Origin: Gammaproteobacteria bacterium
GTDB lineage: Bacteria > Pseudomonadota > Gammaproteobacteria > Pseudomonadales > Moraxellaceae
Assembly (NCBI GenBank): GCA_028868515.1
Contig: JAGWUI010000013.1
Location: 1 to 64,000 of the forward strand
Direction of reading: 5' to 3'
DNA: 64,000 nucleotides
In this document: positions 54,814-62,045 of the stretch, one piece after another
Numbering within the stretch: position 1 is the stretch's first letter
Layout of the letters: each line of letters begins with the position of its first letter
Notes under the pieces: model-generated
Told to the model about the DNA's origin: nothing
Seen by the model: only the letters and a program-made list of their open reading frames with translations
The model's database searches: none
Position numbers and translations under genes: made by a program

Positions 54814-54840
54814 TATATTCTAGAATAATATTCTAATATT
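54814..54840. promoter_or_regulatory. Nested palindromes between tetR-type and DUF4442 genes
   Basis: TATTCTAGAATA (54816-54827) and AGAATAATATTCT (54822-54834) overlap, forming a repeated half site AATATTCT. The position between divergent genes suggests an operator for the TetR protein. Confidence 0.55.
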
Positions 54841-54883
54841 GTAATGTTTCTATCTTAGAAAATCGACCATTTAGGTGAATTTT

Positions 54884-55342
54884 ATGCAAGTTATCGAGAT
54901 GTTTAATAAGCTAAAAGGCTTGCCAGGCGGAACAATGTTATTCACGCGTGCAGTGTGTTTGAAAGCGCCTTATTTCAGTAGCATTCATCCATTGATTGAG
55001 GAAGTAAAACCAGCATATGTCCGCGTCAAATTACGCAAACGTCGTAGTGTGGAAAATCATTTGAAAACTGTTCATGCAATTGCGATGTGTAATATGGCTG
55101 AACTGGCGGGTGGCTTGATGACCGATGTCTCTGTGCCGAAAGGTTCACGCTGGATTCCATCAGGTATGACGGTCAAATATTTGAAGAAAGCAAAGACGGA
55201 TTTGATTGCAGTGGCGGATGGCTCGCACATTGACTGGAGTCAAGAAGGTGAAATCATTGTTCCTGTTATGCTTTCAGATACCAATAATGACATCGTTTTT
55301 TCTGCTGAAATCACAATGAATGTGAAGAAGGGCAAGGTTTAA
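54884..55342 (+). CDS. DUF4442 hotdog-fold protein
   Basis: A 152-residue protein of the DUF4442 group, whose fold is that of hotdog thioesterases. The central stretch HAIAMCNMAELAGGLMTDVS resembles the thioesterase helix, and SAEITMNVKKG closes the sheet. A thioesterase-like role on acyl groups is plausible, not shown. The ATG at 54884 follows TTAGGTGA; the GTG at 54875 is less likely. It is followed by a terminator and is probably regulated by the divergent TetR protein. Confidence 0.8.
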   Translation: MQVIEMFNKLKGLPGGTMLFTRAVCLKAPYFSSIHPLIEEVKPAYVRVKLRKRRSVENHLKTVHAIAMCNMAELAGGLMTDVSVPKGSRWIPSGMTVKYLKKAKTDLIAVADGSHIDWSQEGEIIVPVMLSDTNNDIVFSAEITMNVKKGKV

Positions 55343-55361
55343 GTAAGAGAATTGAGATCAT

Positions 55362-55386
55362 CAGCCTCCTGCTGGGGGGCTTTTTG
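55362..55386 (+). terminator. Terminator after the DUF4442 gene
   Basis: AGCCTCC and GGGGGCT form a short stem with a TGCTG-type loop, followed by T5. Confidence 0.8.
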
Positions 55387-55429
55387 ATGTCTGATTTGTT
55401 GAATCGTCAAATGGCATGATAAGCCTATG

Positions 55430-55546
55430 GTAGGATGGGCTTTAGCCCATCAAATGCATTTGATACACTCCATTCTTCGGGCTAAACTACTATAAAAACA
55501 GATAAATAATCATTGTGATCGAATGATGGGCAGAAACCCATCCTAC
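55430..55546. repeat. Palindromic repeat element (MITE/REP-like) with two hairpin ends
   Basis: The left end GTAGGATGGGCTTTAGCCC and the right end GGGCAGAAACCCATCCTAC are inverted copies. Each end is itself a hairpin (GATGGG...CCCATC). The roughly 117-base unit has no coding capacity. The GATGGGC...GCCCATCCTAC theme is known from REP-type repeats in other bacteria. Confidence 0.65.
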
Positions 55547-55595
55547 GTTTGCTAGAAATGGAAGAATTGGATTTTAGATTTTAGGAAAAAATTAG

Positions 55596-56423
55596 ATGAC
55601 TACACCACTTATTACAATGAGTTCTGGATATATTGGTAGTGTTAATAGCTGGCTTAAGCTGTGGCATGAAATCATTTATATGAAAAAAGATATTATTCAA
55701 TTGCAAAAGAGTGAATATGATAAAAATTTTTCAGAAAAACAGTTGTTGTGTTTAGAGTCTATTATTCTAAATTTCGAAGTAGTCGAGCTAAGTGAAAATG
55801 GAAAATTCACAAAATCCATAATGGATTTTTACTATTCTGGGAGTGATCGAATTCTATGCGCATTAATGGATCAATTAGATAGAACTAAAAATTTAAATAA
55901 ATTTTTCCAATTAAGTAAATTAGAGACAATCAAAAATTTAAATAAAATACATGCTAAATATTTTAAGAATTCCTTGGTCGAAGGTATACGGTCTGGAAAT
56001 ACAAAAGACTGGCAATATTATAAATTCGACTTTGAAAAATACTACCAATATAGGGAATTTGGCGCAGGTCAATGGGCATATTGCTACGAGCCTAAATGGA
56101 AAGATTATTTTAGTAATTCATTAGTTATTGGATATTTTAATGTTGGACAACTTATTTGGGTTATCCCAGATCAAGTAACTAAAGATGGTGAATGGGAGGC
56201 TTTAATTTGTACTCCTAGTGCAGATAATTCTGTAGAAAGGTATTGTTCATTTGCTGAACTAATATTTTATAGTGTTATCTGTGGTTTATTTTTCCCATCT
56301 TTAGAATCAGTAAAAAAGAATGAGATCATAGATCATCTTGCGTCTATATTATTTGATCTTGATGTAATAAAAAATCAAAAGAGACCTAATTGGTCTGAAT
56401 GGGAGCTTATTAAGCCAAAATAA
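55596..56423 (+). CDS. Unknown protein, possible orphan immunity protein
   Basis: A 275-residue protein without a recognised family. It lacks a signal peptide and membrane helices, though a hydrophobic patch occurs near residue 225 (SVICGLFFPSL). It is rich in aromatic and charged residues, notably the WQYYKFDFEKYYQYREF stretch near 140. The gene is visibly A+T-rich compared with its neighbours. It is followed by the remnant of an Rhs/YD-repeat gene in the same direction, so it could be an orphaned immunity gene of an Rhs toxin; this is inference from position. An AGGA site lies 9 bases before the ATG. Confidence 0.55.
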   Translation: MTTPLITMSSGYIGSVNSWLKLWHEIIYMKKDIIQLQKSEYDKNFSEKQLLCLESIILNFEVVELSENGKFTKSIMDFYYSGSDRILCALMDQLDRTKNLNKFFQLSKLETIKNLNKIHAKYFKNSLVEGIRSGNTKDWQYYKFDFEKYYQYREFGAGQWAYCYEPKWKDYFSNSLVIGYFNVGQLIWVIPDQVTKDGEWEALICTPSADNSVERYCSFAELIFYSVICGLFFPSLESVKKNEIIDHLASILFDLDVIKNQKRPNWSEWELIKPK

Positions 56424-56452
56424 TAGGCCTCAACAAACACACTGTCTGATAA

Positions 56453-56578
56453 TACGACAACCTGCCCCGTCTTGTTCAGGACGAAATGACAGACAACAGC
56501 CCTCGAGCCATGATCTATACCATGACTTACAGTATAGATGCTGTAGGTAACCGCACCCAATCTGACATCCGACGGTGA
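56453..56578 (+). pseudogene. Rhs/YD-repeat gene remnant
   Basis: A short open segment (stop codon to stop codon) encodes YTMTYSIDAVGNRTQSDIRR near its end. The YSIDAVGNRT block is the YD/Rhs repeat signature (Y-x-Y-D-x-x-G-N-R-T). No start codon context or further repeats remain, so it is a fragment left from a larger Rhs-type protein gene. The overlap with the preceding unknown gene's end region suggests a former Rhs locus. Confidence 0.65.
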
Positions 56579-56620
56579 CTGGAGAGTCGCGCAGAAATCC
56601 GATAAATCGGAAAATAGTTT

Positions 56621-56649
56621 TTGACTTAATAGTTACATTTGGTACTATT
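56621..56649 (+). promoter_or_regulatory. Promoter and MarR operator overlapping at the efflux operon
   Basis: TTGACT (-35) is followed after 16 bases by TACTAT (-10) at 56643-56648. The inverted repeat AATAGT-N10-ACTATT (56628-56649) covers the spacer and the -10. The start codon of the MarR gene is at 56655, so the mRNA would begin at or very near the ATG. Binding of MarR would block RNA polymerase. Confidence 0.55.
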
Positions 56650-56654
56650 TCTAA

Positions 56655-57188
56655 ATGAACAAATCAAAACGTCTCAAATACAGCGAAGTCCGCGCGCGGG
56701 TTGAACGATCCCACCAGATGGTGTTGGGTCAAACTCAGGGTCTAGGCACGATACAGATTAATCTGTTGATTAAATATAACGCTTGGCTCATGCAAGAGTT
56801 ATTAAACAAAGGGCTGGAAGACTTCGGTCTAACTGCTCCTGCGTATATCGCCATGACCATGATCAACAGTTCAACTGATCATACGGCTAATCCTTCCGAC
56901 CTGTCGTTATGCACGGGAGAAACCCGCGCGAATATGACACGCATTTGCGATGACCTTGTTGCTCAAGGGTTATTGCAGCGCGTGACCAGTCCTGTGGATC
57001 GTCGTCGTATCGATTTGTCATTGACCGAAAAAGGTCTGGATTTACTGAAAGACGTTATGCCGAAGATTCGCGAGAAGAATCGTAAGATTTTTAGTGTGTT
57101 CAGTGATGATGAACGTGAATCTCTCGAGAAATCATTATTAAAGTTGGTCAATGTGATTGAGTCGATGTCTAAATCTGCTGAGTCCTAA
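56655..57188 (+). CDS. MarR-family transcriptional repressor of the efflux operon
   Basis: A 177-residue winged-helix regulator. The DNA-binding part (about 75-140) has LSLCTGETRANMTRICDDLV and the wing RRRIDLSLTEKGLDLL. It starts without any Shine-Dalgarno motif, and the predicted promoter ends 6 bases before the ATG, suggesting leaderless translation. It is the first gene of the MarR-NodT-EmrA-EmrB operon and probably represses it; ligands are likely the exported drugs. Confidence 0.9.
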   Translation: MNKSKRLKYSEVRARVERSHQMVLGQTQGLGTIQINLLIKYNAWLMQELLNKGLEDFGLTAPAYIAMTMINSSTDHTANPSDLSLCTGETRANMTRICDDLVAQGLLQRVTSPVDRRRIDLSLTEKGLDLLKDVMPKIREKNRKIFSVFSDDERESLEKSLLKLVNVIESMSKSAES

Positions 57189-57309
57189 CGTATCTGTTGG
57201 GATTCCAAGGCCGAATTATGCAAGCTTAAGTCAAAAAATATCACCGTTTCATCCATATTGTTTCATTCCTATATTGCGATGTTGGCGATATAAAAAAGGT
57301 GGCGACATC

Positions 57310-58785
57310 ATGAATACTCCGCTCCGTACTCAACATATTTTCCTGACACCGATCGCTCTGGCAGTCATGCTGGTGACAGGTTGTGCGTCTTTGCCGCATG
57401 CTGATTCTGCACCAAAGTTGCGTGCAGCACAGAACAATGATTTTGTGACGCCTACGACTGGCCAATGGCCTGCAGCAGCATGGTGGCAAGATCTCCATGA
57501 TGCGCAGTTGAATCAGTTGATTGGACAAGCACTGAAAGATTCACCGAGCATTGAAGTTGCACAGGCGCGTGTGCTGCAAGCGCAAGCGGTCACGGATAGT
57601 GCTGCGGCGAATCGTGGCATGAAACTGGATGCCAATGGTTCATTGAGTCGGAATAAATACAGTTCCAATAGTTTTTATCCACCGCCGATTGGTGGCAAGA
57701 GCTATTACGATGGTGAGCTGTCGTTGAATTTTTCCTATGACTTCGATTTCTGGGGTCATAACCGTAAAGCTCTGCAAGCGGCTTTAGGTCGGGAAACCGC
57801 GAGTCGTGCGGATGCGGCTGGCGCAGCGGCAACATTATCTGCCAGCGTGGCCAGTACCTATTATCAATGGCAAGTCTTCAATCAGCGCATTGCCATTCAA
57901 GAGCAAATTGCGAGTGAGCAGCGTCATCTGCTGGATATCGAAATTAAACGTATGAAAGCAGGTCTCTCATCAGACAATAATGTTGCGCCGCTACGTGCTA
58001 ATGCAGCATTGCCTGAACAGACTTTGGTTCAGCTTAAATCTCAGCGTGATCAAGTTCTCTATCAGCTTAAATCGTTGGTTGCGAGCGGTTCTGATTTCCC
58101 TGCATTACAGGCACAGCCATTGCCGCAGTTAAATGGCGAGTTACCGAGCACGTTGTCACTTGATCTGATCGCACGTCGTGCGGATACCGCTGCGGCGCGT
58201 GATCGTGTGCAGGCGTCATTGACAGATGTCGAATCGGCGCGGGCAGCGTTTTATCCTGATATTAATTTATCGGCATCTGCGGGGCTGTCGAGTCTGTCGA
58301 TGGGACGTTTGTTTTCTTCGACCAGTGAGCAAACAGGCATCATGCCTGCAATCCATTTACCGCTGTTTGATTCAGGTCGTCTGCATGCAAATCTAGACAG
58401 CAACCGTGCCGAAGTTGCGCTTGCGGTCGCTCAATACAATCAGTCCGTGCAGAACGCTGTCACTGAAATTAACGATGCAGAACTGCGTGTACAAAGCGCA
58501 AATAATGAGTTTGAGCCACTGCAACGTCAGATTCAAGCGCGTCAATATGCTCTGGAAAATACACAAAAACTGGTCAAAGCGGGTTTGCAGGATGGCAGTG
58601 CCTTAGCCACCGCTAAATTATTGAAATCCAATCTGCAGGATCAGGAAATCGCACGACAAGGGCGTGCTTTGCAGGCACATATTGATTTGATTAAGGCGCT
58701 TGGCGGCGGCTATGACGATGGGGCTAAACCTCAACCATCAGATTCTGCAAAGGTTGCAATTAATCCAAGTCATTCATCTATTTAA
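57310..58785 (+). CDS. NodT-family outer-membrane efflux lipoprotein
   Basis: A 491-residue TolC/OprM-like outer-membrane channel of the NodT type. A lipoprotein signal is seen: the hydrophobic stretch ends in the lipobox VTGC (Cys near residue 25). PTTGQWPAAAWWQDLHDAQL near 45-64 is the common NodT start of the barrel part, and AQARVLQAQAV belongs to the coiled-coil hairpins. The ATG at 57310 follows AAAGGTGG; the frame opens earlier at 57157, but that would overlap the MarR gene and lacks the signal. It forms the tripartite pump with EmrA and EmrB. Confidence 0.93.
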   Translation: MNTPLRTQHIFLTPIALAVMLVTGCASLPHADSAPKLRAAQNNDFVTPTTGQWPAAAWWQDLHDAQLNQLIGQALKDSPSIEVAQARVLQAQAVTDSAAANRGMKLDANGSLSRNKYSSNSFYPPPIGGKSYYDGELSLNFSYDFDFWGHNRKALQAALGRETASRADAAGAAATLSASVASTYYQWQVFNQRIAIQEQIASEQRHLLDIEIKRMKAGLSSDNNVAPLRANAALPEQTLVQLKSQRDQVLYQLKSLVASGSDFPALQAQPLPQLNGELPSTLSLDLIARRADTAAARDRVQASLTDVESARAAFYPDINLSASAGLSSLSMGRLFSSTSEQTGIMPAIHLPLFDSGRLHANLDSNRAEVALAVAQYNQSVQNAVTEINDAELRVQSANNEFEPLQRQIQARQYALENTQKLVKAGLQDGSALATAKLLKSNLQDQEIARQGRALQAHIDLIKALGGGYDDGAKPQPSDSAKVAINPSHSSI

Positions 58786-58863
58786 TAAGCCAACTATATT
58801 AGCAAAAGCTTAATTGGCAAAAGCTCAATCAGCAAAAGCTCGACCCAAATTCTGGAGTACATC

Positions 58864-60072
58864 ATGGCTGAACAACAAAATACCGATACTGCAATTGATT
58901 CATCTGCCCAGCCAAATGGCAACCGTAAACGCGTTCTCTTGGTCATGGCGACCATTTTTATTCTGATCGCTGTGTTGTATGCGCTGTATTACTTTTTATA
59001 CGCCCAGTTCCATGAAGAAACGGACGATGCGTATGTGAATGGCAATCTGGTCTATATCAACTCGCAAGTCAGTGGAACCGTTGTCGCACTTGGCGCGGAT
59101 GATACCCAGCCTGTCAAAGCTGGTCAGTCGCTCATTACACTGGAAGGTTCAGACAGTACAGTGGCGTTGGCAAATGCTGAAGCAAAACTGGCACAAACCG
59201 TGCGCCAAATCCGTCAGCAATATCGCTCGACTGATGAAGCCAGTGCTGTCGTTGCTCAGCGCCAAACTGAACTCAATCGCGCGACTGATGACTTGAATCG
59301 TCGTCAGCAATTGGTCGGTTCGGATGCAATTACTGCGGAAGATTTAGCCCATGCGCGTGCAGCAGTTGCGACTGCAAAAGATGCGTTGACCGTTGCACAA
59401 AAACAACTGGAATCCTCTCAGGCTTCGGTTGAGGGAACAACGTTGCGTCAACATCCAGCAGTGCTACAAGCGCGTGCTGAGTTTACTCAGGCTTATCTTG
59501 CACAGCAGCGTAATGTGATTCCATCGCCAATCGATGGCTATGTTGCTCGCCGTTCAGTGCAAATTGGTCAGCGTGTGACCCCTGGCAATAATCTCATGGC
59601 AATCGTTCCACTTAATGCGCTGTGGGTCGATGCCAACCTGAAAGAAATGCAGCTACAGAATGTCCGCATTGGTCAGCCTGCAACCGTAACTGCAGATATT
59701 TATGGTGGTCATGTTGAATATCACGGCAAAGTCGTTGGCATTGCAGCAGGTACAGGTGGTGCATTCTCGTTATTACCTCCGCAGAACGCGGTGGGGAACT
59801 GGATCAAAGTTGTTCAGCGTATTCCAGTGCGCATTGCAATTGATGCCAGTGATTTGACTAAAAATCCATTGCGGATCGGCATGTCTACTACGGTCAAGAT
59901 TGATACGCATGATCGTCAAGGTTCTGTATTGAGCGCGCTTCCGATTGCGAATGCACCGATGGCGACGCCTGTATTTGATGCTCAGTTAAAAAATGCCCAA
60001 GCCAAAGCGGACAGTATCATTGCCCGTGAAGCAGGTAGCGATACCACTGCAAATGCAGGAAATACACCATGA
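58864..60072 (+). CDS. emrA: EmrA-type periplasmic adaptor of the tripartite efflux pump
   Basis: A 402-residue HlyD-family membrane-fusion protein. One N-terminal transmembrane helix (about 21-45, VLLVMATIFILIAVLYALYY) precedes TDDAYVNGNLVYINSQVSGT, the standard lipoyl-like entry. A coiled-coil hairpin of about 100 residues follows, then the beta-barrel with PSPIDGYVARRSVQIGQRV. It links EmrB in the inner membrane to the NodT channel. A GGAG site precedes the ATG. The last 4 bases overlap emrB (ATGA), so the two are translationally coupled. Confidence 0.95.
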   Translation: MAEQQNTDTAIDSSAQPNGNRKRVLLVMATIFILIAVLYALYYFLYAQFHEETDDAYVNGNLVYINSQVSGTVVALGADDTQPVKAGQSLITLEGSDSTVALANAEAKLAQTVRQIRQQYRSTDEASAVVAQRQTELNRATDDLNRRQQLVGSDAITAEDLAHARAAVATAKDALTVAQKQLESSQASVEGTTLRQHPAVLQARAEFTQAYLAQQRNVIPSPIDGYVARRSVQIGQRVTPGNNLMAIVPLNALWVDANLKEMQLQNVRIGQPATVTADIYGGHVEYHGKVVGIAAGTGGAFSLLPPQNAVGNWIKVVQRIPVRIAIDASDLTKNPLRIGMSTTVKIDTHDRQGSVLSALPIANAPMATPVFDAQLKNAQAKADSIIAREAGSDTTANAGNTP

Positions 60073-61628
60073 GTACCCCTGCGGCGGCAGCGCAACCTCA
60101 GCCTGAGCCACAGTATTTCAAGGGAATGTCACTGATCATTCTCACCATTGCTATGGCTGTCGCGACCTTTATGGAAGTGTTGGATACGGCAATTGCCAAT
60201 GTCTCCGTACCTACGATTGCGGGGAATTTGGCGACAAGCCCGAATCAGGGGACATGGGTTGTATCGTCCTATGGTCTGGCGGCGGCGATTGCTGTGCCGC
60301 TGACAGGATGGATTGCTAATCGTTTTGGGCAAGTTCGCGTTTTCTTGGTTTCGATTATTTTATTTACCTTGACTTCGGCGCTCTGTGGTTTGGCAAATAG
60401 CTTACCGATGCTGGTGAGTTTCCGATTCCTGCAAGGTCTGGTTTCTGGACCAATGGTTCCTTTGTCACAGACTTTGCTGTTGGCGAACTATCCACCGCAT
60501 CGTCGTGGGATTGCGATGGCGATTTGGGCAATGACGGTTGTGGTTGCACCGATCTTTGGACCATTACTTGGTGGTTATATCACTGACAATCTCACTTGGC
60601 CTTGGATTTTCTATATCAATGTGCCGATTGGTCTGCTTGCAGCATTTATTACCTATACCTTCTTGAGAAAAAGAGAAACACCGACTCAAAAATTACCCAT
60701 TGATATTGTTGGTATTATTTTACTTGTCCTCGGTGTGGGCAGCCTGCAATTGATGCTCGACAATGGTAATGATTTAGACTGGTTTAGCTCTAATATCATC
60801 GTTGCACTTTGTGTGACCTCGATTACTGCGTTAGCGTTTTTTGTGGCGTGGGAGTTGACAGATAAGCATCCGATTGTGGATCTAACACTATTGAAGCATC
60901 GCAATTTCCGTTATGGCGTTCTGGCGTTGTCGTTCGGCTTTATGGCGTTCTTTGGTTTGAATGTGATGTTTCCTTTATGGTTACAGACCGTGATGAACTA
61001 CACGCCAACATGGGCGGGTATCGCAACTGCACCTGTGGGAATCTTTGCGCTACTGTTTTCACCTGTGGTGGGCAAAAACATTAATCGCCTAGATTTGCGG
61101 ATGGTGGCGACAGCGTCTTTTATTATCTTTGGCGGCACAGCGTATTGGTTTTCCAAATTTAATTTGGATACTTCACTGAGCCATCTGATTCCACCTCGGA
61201 TGATTCAAGGTTTTGCAATTGCGTGTTTCTTTGTGCCGATCAATACCATCATTATTTCAGGAATTACCCCAGATAAAATGGCAGCAGCATCAGGGTTGGC
61301 AAATTTCTTTCGTACCATTTCAGGAAGTTTTGGAACCGCGCTGGTGGTGATGATTTTGTCGCATCGTTCTGAGGAACATCAGATTCGTCTTGGTGAATAT
61401 ATTTCGCCGATGAATCAACAATTCACGGAATATATGGATAAGTTGAGGTCGATTGGTATGTCGACCGATACCGCTTATGCGCAGGTTCAAAATCTGATTA
61501 CTCAGCAGAGTTTGATGATGGCAACACGCGATATTTTCTGGCTTTGTTCAGTACTGTTTATCTGTTTGATCGGTGTGATTTGGCTGACTAAGCCGCCGTT
61601 TGCTTCAGGTGCAGGCGGAGGGCATTAG
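60069..61628 (+). CDS. emrB: EmrB-type DHA2 multidrug MFS transporter
   Basis: A 519-residue 14-helix proton-driven drug exporter. The N-terminal VATFMEVLDTAIANVSVPTI is the DHA2 motif C-like/D1 region, with Asp in LDTAIAN, and WVVSSYGLAAAIAVPLTGWI follows. It overlaps emrA by 4 bases. With EmrA and the NodT channel it should export hydrophobic compounds directly across both membranes. Induction would come from MarR release. Confidence 0.95.
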   Translation: MSTPAAAAQPQPEPQYFKGMSLIILTIAMAVATFMEVLDTAIANVSVPTIAGNLATSPNQGTWVVSSYGLAAAIAVPLTGWIANRFGQVRVFLVSIILFTLTSALCGLANSLPMLVSFRFLQGLVSGPMVPLSQTLLLANYPPHRRGIAMAIWAMTVVVAPIFGPLLGGYITDNLTWPWIFYINVPIGLLAAFITYTFLRKRETPTQKLPIDIVGIILLVLGVGSLQLMLDNGNDLDWFSSNIIVALCVTSITALAFFVAWELTDKHPIVDLTLLKHRNFRYGVLALSFGFMAFFGLNVMFPLWLQTVMNYTPTWAGIATAPVGIFALLFSPVVGKNINRLDLRMVATASFIIFGGTAYWFSKFNLDTSLSHLIPPRMIQGFAIACFFVPINTIIISGITPDKMAAASGLANFFRTISGSFGTALVVMILSHRSEEHQIRLGEYISPMNQQFTEYMDKLRSIGMSTDTAYAQVQNLITQQSLMMATRDIFWLCSVLFICLIGVIWLTKPPFASGAGGGH

Positions 61629-61662
61629 TTGCTAATACAACGGCAACTTATGCAAGTTAATT

Positions 61663-61704
61663 TAACTGACAGGTAACCACAGATGCCTGTCAGTTTTTTG
61701 TTTT
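61663..61704 (+). terminator. Terminator of the efflux operon
   Basis: AACTGACAGG and CCTGTCAGTT form a perfect 10-bp stem with a 12-base loop, followed by TTTTG TTTT. It lies about 35 bases past the emrB stop codon. Confidence 0.88.
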
Positions 61705-61754
61705 AAGGTTGTCTTTTGGGATGTTATAGCTATTCCAATAAATAAAGAAACAGA

Positions 61755-61818
61755 GTCCACTGAGCGGAGTCGAAGTGACGGGATCAGATACCGTACATTT
61801 CGACTCCGCTCAATGTAC
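61755..61818. repeat. REP-like palindrome, copy 4
   Basis: Arms CACTGAGCGGAGTCGAAGTG and CATTTCGACTCCGCTCAATG pair with few mismatches across an 18-base spacer. The core is the same as at 15248, 34820 and 48361. Confidence 0.75.
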
Positions 61819-61897
61819 TATGCATTTGTATAATTATTTGCCTTTTTAGCTATAAAGGCATCTACATTTCTCATGAACTAGATTGATCAGAGACCAT

Positions 61898-61961
61898 CAA
61901 ATCTCCCTAAATCCCTCTTTAGAGAAAGAGGCTCGACATATATTTCTCGAGAGGAGATTTG
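61898..61961. repeat. Short inverted-repeat element before the LplT-PlsC gene
   Basis: CAAATCTCC and GGAGATTTG are the outer arms, and CCCTCTTT and AAAGAGG form an inner hairpin. It is a small palindromic unit in the upstream region of the next gene, without coding content. A possible TTG start at 61959 inside it is rejected. Confidence 0.55.
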
Positions 61962-62045
61962 AAAATACAGGATAATACTAATAATATTCAGTCATATTGC
62001 TCTATTTTTATAAAAATCATCATTTTCACGTCTGCAAGGAATGCA

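Noticed and set aside
61959-62045. Longer N-terminus of the LplT-PlsC protein from a TTG at 61959
   Set aside because: The TTG lies only 2 bases after the GAGGAG, inside a palindromic element, and the 29 extra residues do not look like a signal or membrane anchor. ATG 62046 with AAGGA fits better.
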